A DNA stretch of 64,000 nt from positions 62,001-126,000 of the forward strand of contig NZ_VIKW01000002.1 of NCBI RefSeq assembly GCF_009711975.1, given 5' to 3'. A program made the translations under genes and the position numbers. Shown in pieces: positions 35,034 through 43,418 of this stretch (position 1 is its first letter; each line of letters starts with the position of its first letter). The DNA is from Anabaena sp. UHCC 0204. GTDB lineage: Bacteria; Cyanobacteriota; Cyanobacteriia; Cyanobacteriales; Nostocaceae. Under the pieces are notes generated by a model that worked only from the letters and a program-made list of their open reading frames with translations, searched no databases and was not told the origin of the DNA.

Positions 35034-36155
35034 CTATTTCTTTGGTGTCAAATCAGGTAATGTAGATTCTCCAAATGTTGGTGTATTCGCAGGTGCTTCT
35101 TCCATGGGGGGAAGATTTGCGGGTGCTTGTTCAACAGGTGGAGTAGTAATTGCTGTTTCGCTACTTGGTTGATTGACTGGCGATGGTTTTGGTGCTAAAA
35201 CTTGGGCAATTTGCTCTATTAATTGCTCAGTTTTGGCAATTTGCTCAGTATTTCCTTCAGTTGTATATTGTTGTCGAGCGCGTCTAAATGCTTGAGCAGA
35301 TTCCTTGAAAGCACCTTGATTATATAAAGTTACTCCTAAGTTATAGTAAGCTGAAGCATTATTGGGATTTTGGCGGATTGCTTGTTGATAAATATTAATT
35401 GCTTCGGCAGTTTTGCCTTGAATTACTAAAAGACTACCTAAATTATTGTAAGCTACAGTATTTTCAGGTGCTATTTTTAGGACTTGACGATAAGCAGAAA
35501 TTGCTGATTCTATTTCACCTTCTTGTTGTTGAACAATGGCTAAATTAAAGTAAGCATTTGCATGATTTCTATCTAAATTAATCGCTTGTTCATATGCAGC
35601 GATCGCATCTTGGCGCTGTTCTTGTTCATACAACAAAACTCCCAAATTATAATGGGCATTAGCCAGTGTGGGAGTGACAACTAAAGATTGACGGTAAGCG
35701 GTAATAGCGGCTTCTTTTTGTCCTTGTTTTTGTAAAGCCACCCCCAAATTATAATAAGCTTCTCCCAAATTGGGATTCAATCTAATCGCTTCTCCATATT
35801 CTTGAATTGCTAAATCTAACCGATTTTGCTGTAAAAGAATATTACCTAAATAATTCCGCGCTTCTCCAATATTAGGATCTCGCTGTAAGGCTTTCCGAAA
35901 AGCCATTTCCGAACCCTGAAAATTTTGACGATTATAAAAAGTTACTCCCTGTTGAAAAGACATTGCTGCATCTAAATCTTGAGAAATAACTGTTTCTGCT
36001 AACAGCTTGCTGCTGGAAGAATTAATAATTGCTGGTAAAGTCAAGATTAAAAATGCTGACGAAGCACAGACAACTCCCACTAATGCCTGTCTATATGCAG
36101 ATTTAGTTCCGTCTAAATGCGGATGCTTATGATATTTTTGATACATGGTTTGCAA
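35034..36155 (-). CDS. Tetratricopeptide repeat protein with N-terminal membrane segment
   Basis: 373 residues. A hydrophobic segment (about 25-47, ALVGVVCASSAFLILTLPAI) may be an anchor or signal peptide. Seven or so canonical TPRs occupy about residues 60-300, e.g. AYYNLGVALQKQGQKEAAI and NAYFNLAIVQQQEGEIESAI. The C-terminus is Pro/Glu/Ala-rich (QAPANLPPMEEAPANTP). It is likely an adaptor in the periplasm or at the membrane. The client is unknown and neighbours give no clear link. Confidence 0.88.
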   Translation of the reverse strand: MQTMYQKYHKHPHLDGTKSAYRQALVGVVCASSAFLILTLPAIINSSSSKLLAETVISQDLDAAMSFQQGVTFYNRQNFQGSEMAFRKALQRDPNIGEARNYLGNILLQQNRLDLAIQEYGEAIRLNPNLGEAYYNLGVALQKQGQKEAAITAYRQSLVVTPTLANAHYNLGVLLYEQEQRQDAIAAYEQAINLDRNHANAYFNLAIVQQQEGEIESAISAYRQVLKIAPENTVAYNNLGSLLVIQGKTAEAINIYQQAIRQNPNNASAYYNLGVTLYNQGAFKESAQAFRRARQQYTTEGNTEQIAKTEQLIEQIAQVLAPKPSPVNQPSSETAITTPPVEQAPANLPPMEEAPANTPTFGESTLPDLTPKK

Positions 36156-36231
36156 CCCTTTAGTTATATTGATCTAATACAAATTAGATTATCTATAACT
36201 ACATCAAAAATTCATAATTGACAATTGAAAA

Positions 36232-37350
36232 CTATAATTTTATTGTTTTCCCTTCTGGTAAGATCACCATTGCATCACCGAAGGAATAAAAGCGGTATTC
36301 AGAAGCGATCGCTTCTTGGTAAATATCTAGTAATCTAGTCCTACCAATCAAAGCACTAACCAGCATCAATAAACTAGAACGGGGTAAATGAAAATTGGTG
36401 ATTAAACCCTGCACAACGCGCCATTCATAGCCAGGATAAATAAATAAATTTGTCTTACCGACAAAGGGCTGTAAATCTCCCAATTGCGCCGCACCTTCCA
36501 AAGCTCTTACCGCTGTAGTCCCCACCGCAATAATTCGCCCTCCAGCCGCCTGAGTAGCCCGAATTTGCTCCACAGTATCAGCAGGGACTTCAATCCATTC
36601 TTCGTGCATGGCGTGAGTAGTAACATCTTCTACTTCCACTGGACGGAAAGTACCGACACCAACATGGAGCGTAATAAAAGCTTGATTAATGCCACTACTA
36701 CGCAATTTTTCCAGTAATTCCGGTGTGAAATGTAACCCTGCCGTTGGTGCAGCGATCGCTCCTTGTTCCTGAGCATACACAGTTTGATACTGTTCATCAG
36801 CAGCAGTAGAAGCCGTAATATAAGGCGGTAGGGGAATTTGTCCAAATTTCCCTAAAACCTGTACTAAAGGAACTTCTGGCGGTAAATCAAACTGTAATAA
36901 TCGCCCCCCTGTCTCCGGATCTGATTCAACCACCGTCGCTTTTAATATCTGTTTTTTCCCCTCTTCCTCCCCTGTAAAAATAATCTCACTGCCCACCTTA
37001 AACCGTTTACCCGGTTTTACCAAAGCCAACCAGCAATTATGCCGTCGTTCCTCCAACAACAACACCTCCACCTCTGCACCCGTAGACTTACAGCCATACA
37101 AACGAGCGGGAATTACCTTTGTATTATTCATTACCAACAAATCCCCCGGTTTGAGCAATCCCGGCAAATCATGGAAAATGTGATGTAGAGGTGGTATGGT
37201 TTTACCAGCTTCAGGAGAATTGATAACTAATAGCCGGGAACTATCTCTAGGAACAACAGGGTTTTGGGCAATTAGTTCTGGTGGAAGTTGGTAGTCATAA
37301 CCAGATAATGAACAATCTAAATTTACAGCTTGTAGTATTTTTTGCTCCAT
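36232..37350 (-). CDS. queA: S-adenosylmethionine:tRNA ribosyltransferase-isomerase
   Basis: Makes epoxyqueuosine in tRNA by transferring the ribose of SAM to preQ1. [19 protein letters not shown] with PRDSSRLLV is the N-terminal signature; [39 protein letters not shown] and [17 protein letters not shown] are conserved blocks. Length 372 residues fits. Its upstream region is occupied by two tandem repeat arrays, so its promoter must lie within or very close to these repeats. Confidence 0.96.
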   Translation of the reverse strand: MEQKILQAVNLDCSLSGYDYQLPPELIAQNPVVPRDSSRLLVINSPEAGKTIPPLHHIFHDLPGLLKPGDLLVMNNTKVIPARLYGCKSTGAEVEVLLLEERRHNCWLALVKPGKRFKVGSEIIFTGEEEGKKQILKATVVESDPETGGRLLQFDLPPEVPLVQVLGKFGQIPLPPYITASTAADEQYQTVYAQEQGAIAAPTAGLHFTPELLEKLRSSGINQAFITLHVGVGTFRPVEVEDVTTHAMHEEWIEVPADTVEQIRATQAAGGRIIAVGTTAVRALEGAAQLGDLQPFVGKTNLFIYPGYEWRVVQGLITNFHLPRSSLLMLVSALIGRTRLLDIYQEAIASEYRFYSFGDAMVILPEGKTIKL

Positions 37351-37379
37351 ATTAATTGGTGATTGGTGATTGGTAATTG

Positions 37380-37442
37380 TCAGTAGTCAGTAGTCAGTAG
37401 TCAGTAGTCAGTAGTCAGTAGTCAGTAGTCAGTAGTCAGTAG
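37380..37442. repeat. Heptamer tandem array (TCAGTAG)9
   Basis: Nine exact copies of a 7-nt unit. Short tandemly repeated repetitive sequences of 7 nt are typical of heterocystous cyanobacteria. It lies directly upstream of queA. Confidence 0.9.
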
Positions 37443-37456
37443 AAAAAATATTCTCC

Positions 37457-37560
37457 CTGCTCCTCTGCTCCTCTGCTCCCCTGCTCCCCTGCTCCCCTGC
37501 TCCCCTGCTCCCCTGCTCCCCTGCTCCCCTGCTCCCCTGCTCCCCTGCTCCCCTGCTCCC
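37457..37560. repeat. Octamer tandem array (CTGCTCCC), 13 copies
   Basis: Thirteen consecutive octamers; the first two read CTGCTCCT and the rest CTGCTCCC. A complementary array of the same unit lies at about 61145-61205. It is strongly strand-asymmetric (pyrimidine-rich on +) and contains no spacers, so it is not a CRISPR array. Confidence 0.9.
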
Positions 37561-37592
37561 CAGATTGGGTAAACCTCCCCATAGCAAGACGG

Positions 37593-38060
37593 GTGCTTTT
37601 ACCCTACCGGGATCACTACTTTATTCACGAAGATAGAGATGTAGAACTAGCCTTGATCCAAAATATTATGATGGAATACCTATACTATCTAGCAAATGCC
37701 AGTCTCACCTTGAGAATTGTTCAACATTTACATGGTAAACCTGAGTTTCCTGTTTCCTTTGTGACTGTAATTCATCAAATTGATGGTTGGGTAGTCAGAA
37801 TTAAATTTACACAACCAGTTTCAGAACAACAAGATGGCGATTTTCGGGCTTTTCTGAATGAACTAGGAATTAGCTATCAACCACCAATGAGAGTGCAAAT
37901 GGCACTTTGGAGTTTAGAAGCAGGACAAGCTCCTGTAGACGTAATGCGTCGTTATCAAGTAGCAATTGTTTCTCATGGTAGCCCAGAAAGGGAAGAAATT
38001 GAAGCATTTCGCCAACAGTTTGTTAGAGGCTTAGGATATTGTCCCGAAACACTGGCTTAA
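37593..38060 (+). CDS. Hypothetical soluble protein (155 aa)
   Basis: Not recognised. The frame begins at a GTG (37593), with the first ATG at 37670. YRDHYFIHEDRDVELALIQN looks like real protein, so the start lies at or before the GTG. Upstream is the octamer array, which may have replaced the native leader. Later segments are DGWVVRIKFTQPVSEQQDGD, FLNELGISYQPPMRVQMALW and PEREEIEAFRQQFVRGLGY. It is mixed alpha/beta with no membrane helix. A conserved cyanobacterial protein is likely; function is unknown. Confidence 0.65.
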   Translation: MLLPYRDHYFIHEDRDVELALIQNIMMEYLYYLANASLTLRIVQHLHGKPEFPVSFVTVIHQIDGWVVRIKFTQPVSEQQDGDFRAFLNELGISYQPPMRVQMALWSLEAGQAPVDVMRRYQVAIVSHGSPEREEIEAFRQQFVRGLGYCPETLA

Positions 38061-38151
38061 AGAATTCCAGAGAGTGCTGACATTAAGCTATCAGCAACAA
38101 AATTATTTGCGTAGTGTCATGAAGTGAAAAATAATTCTTTCTTAACCGTTG

Positions 38152-38607
38152 TTATTGTCCAAAAGCTGCCTCAATGTATTGTCGCAGCTTAAACTTATAT
38201 GCAGATGTAGATAAACTATCTAAAAATCCTTCCTCTATAATTTTCCTATTGTCTAGCTCTTTTGATATGCGTTCATAGTGAACCAAGGCGACATCAAAGC
38301 GACATGGATAGTCAGCCTTTTCCGGATATTCAGCTAAAAATATTTCCGCTGTCCGCCACAGTTTAGCCTGTTTTTGGAGAGTAATAGCATTAATCCCCCC
38401 TTCATCCCAATTACCGACACTGCGGGTTTTCACTTCTATAAATGCCACCATTGTGTCTTGGTATTGAGCAATAATATCAATTTCTCCCCAACGACAGCAA
38501 AAGCGACGGTGCAGAATTTTCCAACCTGTAGATTTTAGCCACTTAGCTACTAGCTCTTCACCTATGTTGCCAATCTCTGCATAATTAGATGGAGAAGGAT
38601 TAACCAT
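38152..38607 (-). CDS. UPF0102/YraN family endonuclease-like protein
   Basis: 151 residues with the Holliday-junction-resolvase-like (PD-(D/E)XK) core: IGEELVAKWLKSTGWKILHR, RWGEIDIIAQ and MVAFIEVKTRS. The conserved E, D and ExK residues for metal binding are all present. YraN proteins are widespread, and their biological substrate is unproven. It is divergent from the pentapeptide gene with only 14 nt between start codons, so the promoters overlap. Confidence 0.9.
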   Translation of the reverse strand: MVNPSPSNYAEIGNIGEELVAKWLKSTGWKILHRRFCCRWGEIDIIAQYQDTMVAFIEVKTRSVGNWDEGGINAITLQKQAKLWRTAEIFLAEYPEKADYPCRFDVALVHYERISKELDNRKIIEEGFLDSLSTSAYKFKLRQYIEAAFGQ

Positions 38608-38621
38608 TTATCAAAAATATC

Positions 38622-39125
38622 ATGAATACTAAGAATCGAAATTGGGCAAGTATACTCAGTTTATTACTTTGGGCAATCATTTCTACCATAACAGCAATAG
38701 GTAGCGTACCTACAGCGTTAGCACTGGAATATAACAAAGAAATTCTTGTTCAAGCAGATTTTTCTGGACGTGATTTAACAGACTCCAGCTTTACTAAAGC
38801 AAATCTTCGCTACAGCAATTTTAGTAATGCTAATGTAAGTGGTGTTAGTTTCTTCGCAGCCAATCTAGAATCAGCAAATTTGCGGGGAGCTAATTTAACT
38901 AATGCTACATTAGATGCAGCGCGTTTGATTAAAACCGATTTAACCAACGCCATTTTAGAAGGTGCATTTGCCGCTAACGCCAAATTTGATGGTGCTATAG
39001 TTGAGGGAGCAGATTTTACCGATGTATTACTGCGTACAGATGAACAGAAGAAACTATGTAAACTGGCTAAAGGCACTAATCCTGTAACAGGTAGGGATAC
39101 CAGAGAAACTTTAGATTGTCCTTAG
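38622..39125 (+). CDS. Exported pentapeptide repeat protein
   Basis: 167 residues. A signal peptide or anchor spans about residues 10-35 (SILSLLLWAIISTITAIGS, probable cleavage after ALA). It is followed by A(D/N)LXX-type repeats (ADFSGRDLTDSSFTKANLRY, ANLESANLRGANLTNATLDA), which build a right-handed quadrilateral beta-helix. The C-terminal tail RTDEQKKLCKLAKGTNPVTG followed by RDTRETLDC is common in lumenal or periplasmic cyanobacterial pentapeptide proteins and could form a disulfide. The role is unknown. Confidence 0.9.
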   Translation: MNTKNRNWASILSLLLWAIISTITAIGSVPTALALEYNKEILVQADFSGRDLTDSSFTKANLRYSNFSNANVSGVSFFAANLESANLRGANLTNATLDAARLIKTDLTNAILEGAFAANAKFDGAIVEGADFTDVLLRTDEQKKLCKLAKGTNPVTGRDTRETLDCP

Positions 39126-39141
39126 ATGATTTGATATCTAG

Positions 39142-39170
39142 ATTCTCGACTTTTCAAAGAAGTCGAGAGT
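39142..39170 (+). terminator. Intrinsic terminator-like hairpin
   Basis: TCTCGACTT and AAGTCGAGA form a 9-bp stem with a 7-nt loop, 18 nt after the pentapeptide gene stop codon, followed by CTCTTTTCC. A related CGACTTCTCC...AGTCG motif occurs at about 20860. Confidence 0.6.
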
Positions 39171-39210
39171 CTCTTTTCCTCAAATTCAATCATACTGGAG
39201 AAAATAGCGG

Positions 39211-40611
39211 ATGCTCAAACCGGTAAAAACTTGCCTAAAACTCTTTCAAGCAAAGCTATCAAGGTATATAGTTGGCTGGGTATTTACTAGTATTGTTGTT
39301 GTCGAAATCGCAATTTTAATACCTTCTTACTTTCGTCGGGAACAGGAATTACTTACCAATTTAGAAAATGTTTCTAGTGAGGTTCTTTCTTCCATTCTTG
39401 TCAATATTCAAAAGGGAGAAGATTCTCAGAAAATTCTCCAGATGATCAGTCAAAAACTCAAACCTAGTTCTGTGATTTTAGGTGGAGCATTGTATCACGC
39501 TAATGGAGACTTAGTAGGAACATTTGGTGAAAAACCGACTACTTCATGCAATGATCTGGGTCAAGCACATATGATTCGGGTACAAAGTCAAAATGGGACA
39601 AGGTATGATGTAGCTTGGTCTGCGTCAATGTTTGAGGGAAAATATATATTAATTATTCGTCATAATTCTGCACCAGTGAAAGAGGAATTATTTGCTTTCT
39701 CCTTGAGGGTAGCAGGGTTGGTATTTATCATCTCAGTTTTTGTGACTCTAACCACTATATTAATTTTGGGAATAACAGTAATTAGACCAATTTTACAATT
39801 GCGGGATGATTTGATCATTGCTGGAGAAGCCATTAGTCAAAATGGTGATGATCCCGTTTTTTTAACTATGTCGAAGAAACGCGAAGATGAAATGGGAGAG
39901 GTAATATTAGCATTTTACCAAATGTTTACCAGAGTTAGACAAGAAATACGCGATCGCCAACAAGTAGAAATTTCCTTACGCAATGAACAGGAAAAATCTG
40001 AACGCTTGCTATTAAATATCCTTCCCGCAGAAATAGCTCAACAATTAAAACAACAACAAAGCGCAATTGCTAATCGTTTTGATGAAGTGACAATCCTTTT
40101 TGCTGATCTTGTTAACTTTACAGAATTAGCGGCTCAAATCTCACCTATTGAATTAGTCAATTCTTTAAATCAGATTTTTTCCAGTTTTGACTGTTTAGCA
40201 GAAACTTACGGTTTGGAAAAAATCAAAACTATTGGTGATGCTTATATGGTAGTTGGTGGTTTACCAAATCCCCACCCAGATCATGCTGTAGCCGTCGCTA
40301 AAATGGCATTAGATATGCAGCAGGAAATTACTAAATTTCAAACCCCTACAGGTCAATCTTTTCAACTCAGAATTGGCATTAATACAGGTTCTGTAGTGGC
40401 TGGTGTGATCGGTTTAAAAAAGTTCAGTTATGATTTATGGGGAGATGCAGTAAATCTAGCTAGTCGCATGGAATCTCATGGTATTCCCGGCAAAATCCAA
40501 GTTTCTGAAACTACTTATTTTTTAATTAAAGATGAGTTTAAATTAGAGGAACGGGGCATAATTAAGGTTAAGGGGAGGGGAGAATTAATTACTTATTTTT
40601 TAATTGCTTGA
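39211..40611 (+). CDS. Membrane class III adenylate cyclase
   Basis: 466 residues. There are two membrane helices (about 20-40 and 167-190) flanking a periplasmic sensor region, then a HAMP-like segment (RPILQLRDDLIIAGEAISQN), a linker coil and a class III cyclase domain from about 285. Metal-binding aspartates are in ILFADLVNFTE and TIGDAYMVVGG. The substrate lysine is in EKIKT and its partner aspartate in SYDLWGDAVNLASRME, which favours ATP and cAMP over GTP. The protein resembles CyaA-type cyclases of Anabaena. The signal is unknown. Confidence 0.92.
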   Translation: MLKPVKTCLKLFQAKLSRYIVGWVFTSIVVVEIAILIPSYFRREQELLTNLENVSSEVLSSILVNIQKGEDSQKILQMISQKLKPSSVILGGALYHANGDLVGTFGEKPTTSCNDLGQAHMIRVQSQNGTRYDVAWSASMFEGKYILIIRHNSAPVKEELFAFSLRVAGLVFIISVFVTLTTILILGITVIRPILQLRDDLIIAGEAISQNGDDPVFLTMSKKREDEMGEVILAFYQMFTRVRQEIRDRQQVEISLRNEQEKSERLLLNILPAEIAQQLKQQQSAIANRFDEVTILFADLVNFTELAAQISPIELVNSLNQIFSSFDCLAETYGLEKIKTIGDAYMVVGGLPNPHPDHAVAVAKMALDMQQEITKFQTPTGQSFQLRIGINTGSVVAGVIGLKKFSYDLWGDAVNLASRMESHGIPGKIQVSETTYFLIKDEFKLEERGIIKVKGRGELITYFLIA

Positions 40612-40746
40612 TTTTATGTTTTTTTATTATATAATTTTAACGAACCGCAGAGGCGCAGAGAACGCAGAGATGGAGGAATAAGAGATATTTATTTGAGAAT
40701 TGCTATATAATAATTTGTATGAGTAATAAGATCAATTTTAAAAGAG

Positions 40747-41637
40747 ATGAATCAGCAAAAAATCCTACTTGAACCAGGTACTTTATGGACAAAGATTAAA
40801 AAAACAACAGAACTGGCTTTAAAATCTGGGGCTTTAAAATCTATTCCTACAGAGTTAGAAGTTGTTGAAGAAGCAGGAGTAAAATTCGTTGTCAGAATTT
40901 TAGAAAATATAAATCGTAAAAAAGTTGATCAAGAAAAAAAAGATCAACAAGCTGCTCAAACTGGGAAAGAATTTAATCCCTTTTTACCTTACGAAGAAGA
41001 TTTATTTGTCACAGATATTTCTCATACCCATGTTTGTATTTTAAATAAATTTAATGTGGTTGATTATCACTTACTAATTATCACCCGTGCTTTTGCAGAA
41101 CAAGAAAGCTTACTTACCCTAGAAGACTTTACAGCTATGTGGGCTTGTTTAGAAGAATTTGAGGGTTTAGTATTTTATAATGGTGGTAAACTTGCAGGTG
41201 CAAGTCAACGTCATAAACATTTACAAATTGTCCCGTTTGCAGAAACAGATATACCGATTTCACCACTTATCAAATCCACAAAATTAGCAAATTCTCTGGG
41301 AAATATCCCAGAATTTCCCTTTTTACACGCATTCACTACTCTTGATAGTGGAGAAAGTGCCGAAGTAACATTAAAAAAATATCATACCTTACTGGAAAAT
41401 GTAGGAATTAAACCTCTAGAAAATAATATCCAATCAGGAGCATATAATCTTTTAATTACGCGAGAATGGATGTTAATAGTCCCTCGACAATGTGAAGAAT
41501 TTGCGGACATTTCCATCAATTCGCTAGGATTTGCAGGAGCATTATTAGTAAAAAATCAACAACAAATGCAATTACTTAAAGATATCAAACCCATAAACAT
41601 TTTAAGCAAAGTTGCGTTTACTAAACAACAAAATTAA
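40747..41637 (+). CDS. ATP adenylyltransferase / Ap4A phosphorylase family (DUF4922)
   Basis: 296 residues of the HIT superfamily. The active-site pattern H-x-H-x-Q is seen in GASQRHKHLQIVPF, preceded by YHLLIITRAFAEQESLL. The family cleaves diadenosine tetraphosphate by phosphorolysis to ATP and ADP, or transfers adenylyl groups. The N-terminal half (LWTKIKKTTELALKSGALKS) and C-terminal segment (SGAYNLLITREWMLIVPR) are both typical. It stands alone, 110 nt after a GCAGAGGCGCAGAG dispersed repeat. Confidence 0.9.
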   Translation: MNQQKILLEPGTLWTKIKKTTELALKSGALKSIPTELEVVEEAGVKFVVRILENINRKKVDQEKKDQQAAQTGKEFNPFLPYEEDLFVTDISHTHVCILNKFNVVDYHLLIITRAFAEQESLLTLEDFTAMWACLEEFEGLVFYNGGKLAGASQRHKHLQIVPFAETDIPISPLIKSTKLANSLGNIPEFPFLHAFTTLDSGESAEVTLKKYHTLLENVGIKPLENNIQSGAYNLLITREWMLIVPRQCEEFADISINSLGFAGALLVKNQQQMQLLKDIKPINILSKVAFTKQQN

Positions 41638-41954
41638 AAATAATAATTGACCGCAGATAAACGCAGATAAACGCGGATGAATTAATTGATTTCATAATTT
41701 TGTGCAGTCCCACATAAAATTGGTATTAGATTACAATCTAAGTTAATAAGTAATTGGACAAAAATATTTACAGTCATTGCGAGCGAAGCGAAGCAATCCC
41801 AACCCTTGCGATTGCTTCATTCCACTTCTTTCCATATGGCTAACGCCACGCTCCGCGAACGCAATGACATTGTGTAATTAATTCTGTCTCACTACTTATA
41901 TTTCTTCCTTTGCGCCTTTGCGTGAAACCTTCATCAAAAAAAAGAAGAAAAATC
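41638..41954. repeat. Intergenic cluster of dispersed repeats
   Basis: It includes GCAGATAAACGCAGATAAACG at about 41652-41672, then a CATTGCGAGCGAAGCGAAGC-type palindromic repeat at about 41773-41873. The latter contains GGCTAACGCCACGCT, like the palindrome at 60343, and its end CGCAATGACAT is shared with 14095-14105. A GCGCCTTTGCGTGAAA repeat lies at about 41914-41929. Reading through the last gives a spurious N-terminal extension of the next gene. Confidence 0.7.
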
Positions 41955-43313
41955 ATGGAATCTCTAGACATAAAATGGATTCGTTCTCAGTTTCCCGCAT
42001 TGACACAAACAATCAACGGAAAACCAGCAATTTTCTTTGACGGACCAGGTGGAACACAAGTACCCGGTGGAGTATTAGACGCAATTAGTGATTATTTAGT
42101 CAGATCAAATGCCAATGCTCACGGTGCTTTTGCTACCAGTATGCGAACCGATGCCTTAATTACTTCCGCAAGAGCAGCGATCGCCGACTTCTTAGGATGC
42201 GATAATGATGAAGTAGTATTTGGCGCAAACATGACTACTCTCACCTTCTCTATGAGTCGCGCTATCGGTAGAGAATTACAACCAGGTGATGAAATTATCG
42301 TCACAAACCTAGATCATGCAGCCAATATTTCTCCCTGGTATGCTTTAGAAGAAAAAGGTGTAATTATTCGGGTTGTTGATATCAACATTACCGACTGTAC
42401 ATTAGATTTAAATGATTTAGAACAAAAACTTAATTCCCGAACAAAATTAGTAGCAGTTACTTATGCTTCCAACGCCGTCGGCACAATTAATGATATTACT
42501 AAAATAGTCAAACTCGCCCATAAAGTCGGAGCTTTAGTATATGTAGATGCCGTCCATTATGCTCCCCATGCACCCATTAACGTCCATCATTTAGACTGTG
42601 ACTTTTTAGCCTGTTCCGCTTATAAATTCTTTGCGCCTCATGTAGGAATTCTCTACGGAAAAAGAGAACATTTAGCCAGATTTTCCCCTTATAAAGTTAA
42701 AGCCGCATCTGATGAAATTCCCTCAAAATGGGAAACAGGAACATTAAATCATGAAGGTTTAGCCGGATTAGTAGCAGCAATTAATTATTTAGCAAAACTA
42801 GGTTGTCATGTTTCCCCAACCTTAGATAATGAATTACTTTCCTCCTTAATAGAAGCCGATAGAGAAGGCTTAACCACCTTCCATTGTCCTCGCTTTCTGA
42901 CAGAAATAGAACAACCAAACCATGAATTAGCATCAGCTTATCATAGCCGTCGAGCCGCATTAGTCGCAGCCATGTCAGCCATTCAACAATATGAAAGAGA
43001 ACTAAGCAAAAAACTCATTTCCGGACTACTAAAAATCCCTAATTTAACCTTATATGGAATTACCGAACCCAGCCAATTTACATGGCGCACACCAACAGTA
43101 TCTATGCGAATAGAAAGAAAAACACCAGCAACCATAGCCCAAATATTAGGAGAACAGGGAATATTTGCGTGGTACGGTAACTTCTATGCAATCAACCTCA
43201 CCGAAAAACTAGACCTAGAAACATCAGGAGGATTCTTGCGAATAGGAATAGCCCATTACAACACAGCCGCAGAAATAGATCAACTTCTGCAAACCTTAAA
43301 TGAAATTATGTAA
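41955..43313 (+). CDS. Cysteine desulfurase-like PLP enzyme
   Basis: Fold-type I (class V) aminotransferase-like enzyme of 452 residues from the ATG at 41955 (MESLDIKWIRSQFPALTQTI). The internal-aldimine lysine lies in LACSAYKFFAPHVGILYGK, and NLDHAANISPW and YVDAVHYAPH carry the usual cofactor-contact residues. It belongs to the cysteine-desulfurase-like group rather than IscS/SufS, and I see no clear catalytic-cysteine loop, so sulfur transfer is uncertain. The frame reaches back to 41910 only through a dispersed repeat. Confidence 0.87.
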   Translation: MESLDIKWIRSQFPALTQTINGKPAIFFDGPGGTQVPGGVLDAISDYLVRSNANAHGAFATSMRTDALITSARAAIADFLGCDNDEVVFGANMTTLTFSMSRAIGRELQPGDEIIVTNLDHAANISPWYALEEKGVIIRVVDINITDCTLDLNDLEQKLNSRTKLVAVTYASNAVGTINDITKIVKLAHKVGALVYVDAVHYAPHAPINVHHLDCDFLACSAYKFFAPHVGILYGKREHLARFSPYKVKAASDEIPSKWETGTLNHEGLAGLVAAINYLAKLGCHVSPTLDNELLSSLIEADREGLTTFHCPRFLTEIEQPNHELASAYHSRRAALVAAMSAIQQYERELSKKLISGLLKIPNLTLYGITEPSQFTWRTPTVSMRIERKTPATIAQILGEQGIFAWYGNFYAINLTEKLDLETSGGFLRIGIAHYNTAAEIDQLLQTLNEIM

Positions 43314-43418
43314 AACTTCTAAATTACAGCCATTTTCATGAATCTTTCTGTATCTCTTTCTCTGTGCCTCTGCGCCTCTGCGTGAGATAAAAAATATGAA
43401 AATAGCTGTAACACCCCA

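Noticed and set aside
37380-37560. Possible CRISPR array
   Set aside because: The units are 7 and 8 nt in direct tandem with no unique spacers, and no cas genes are nearby.
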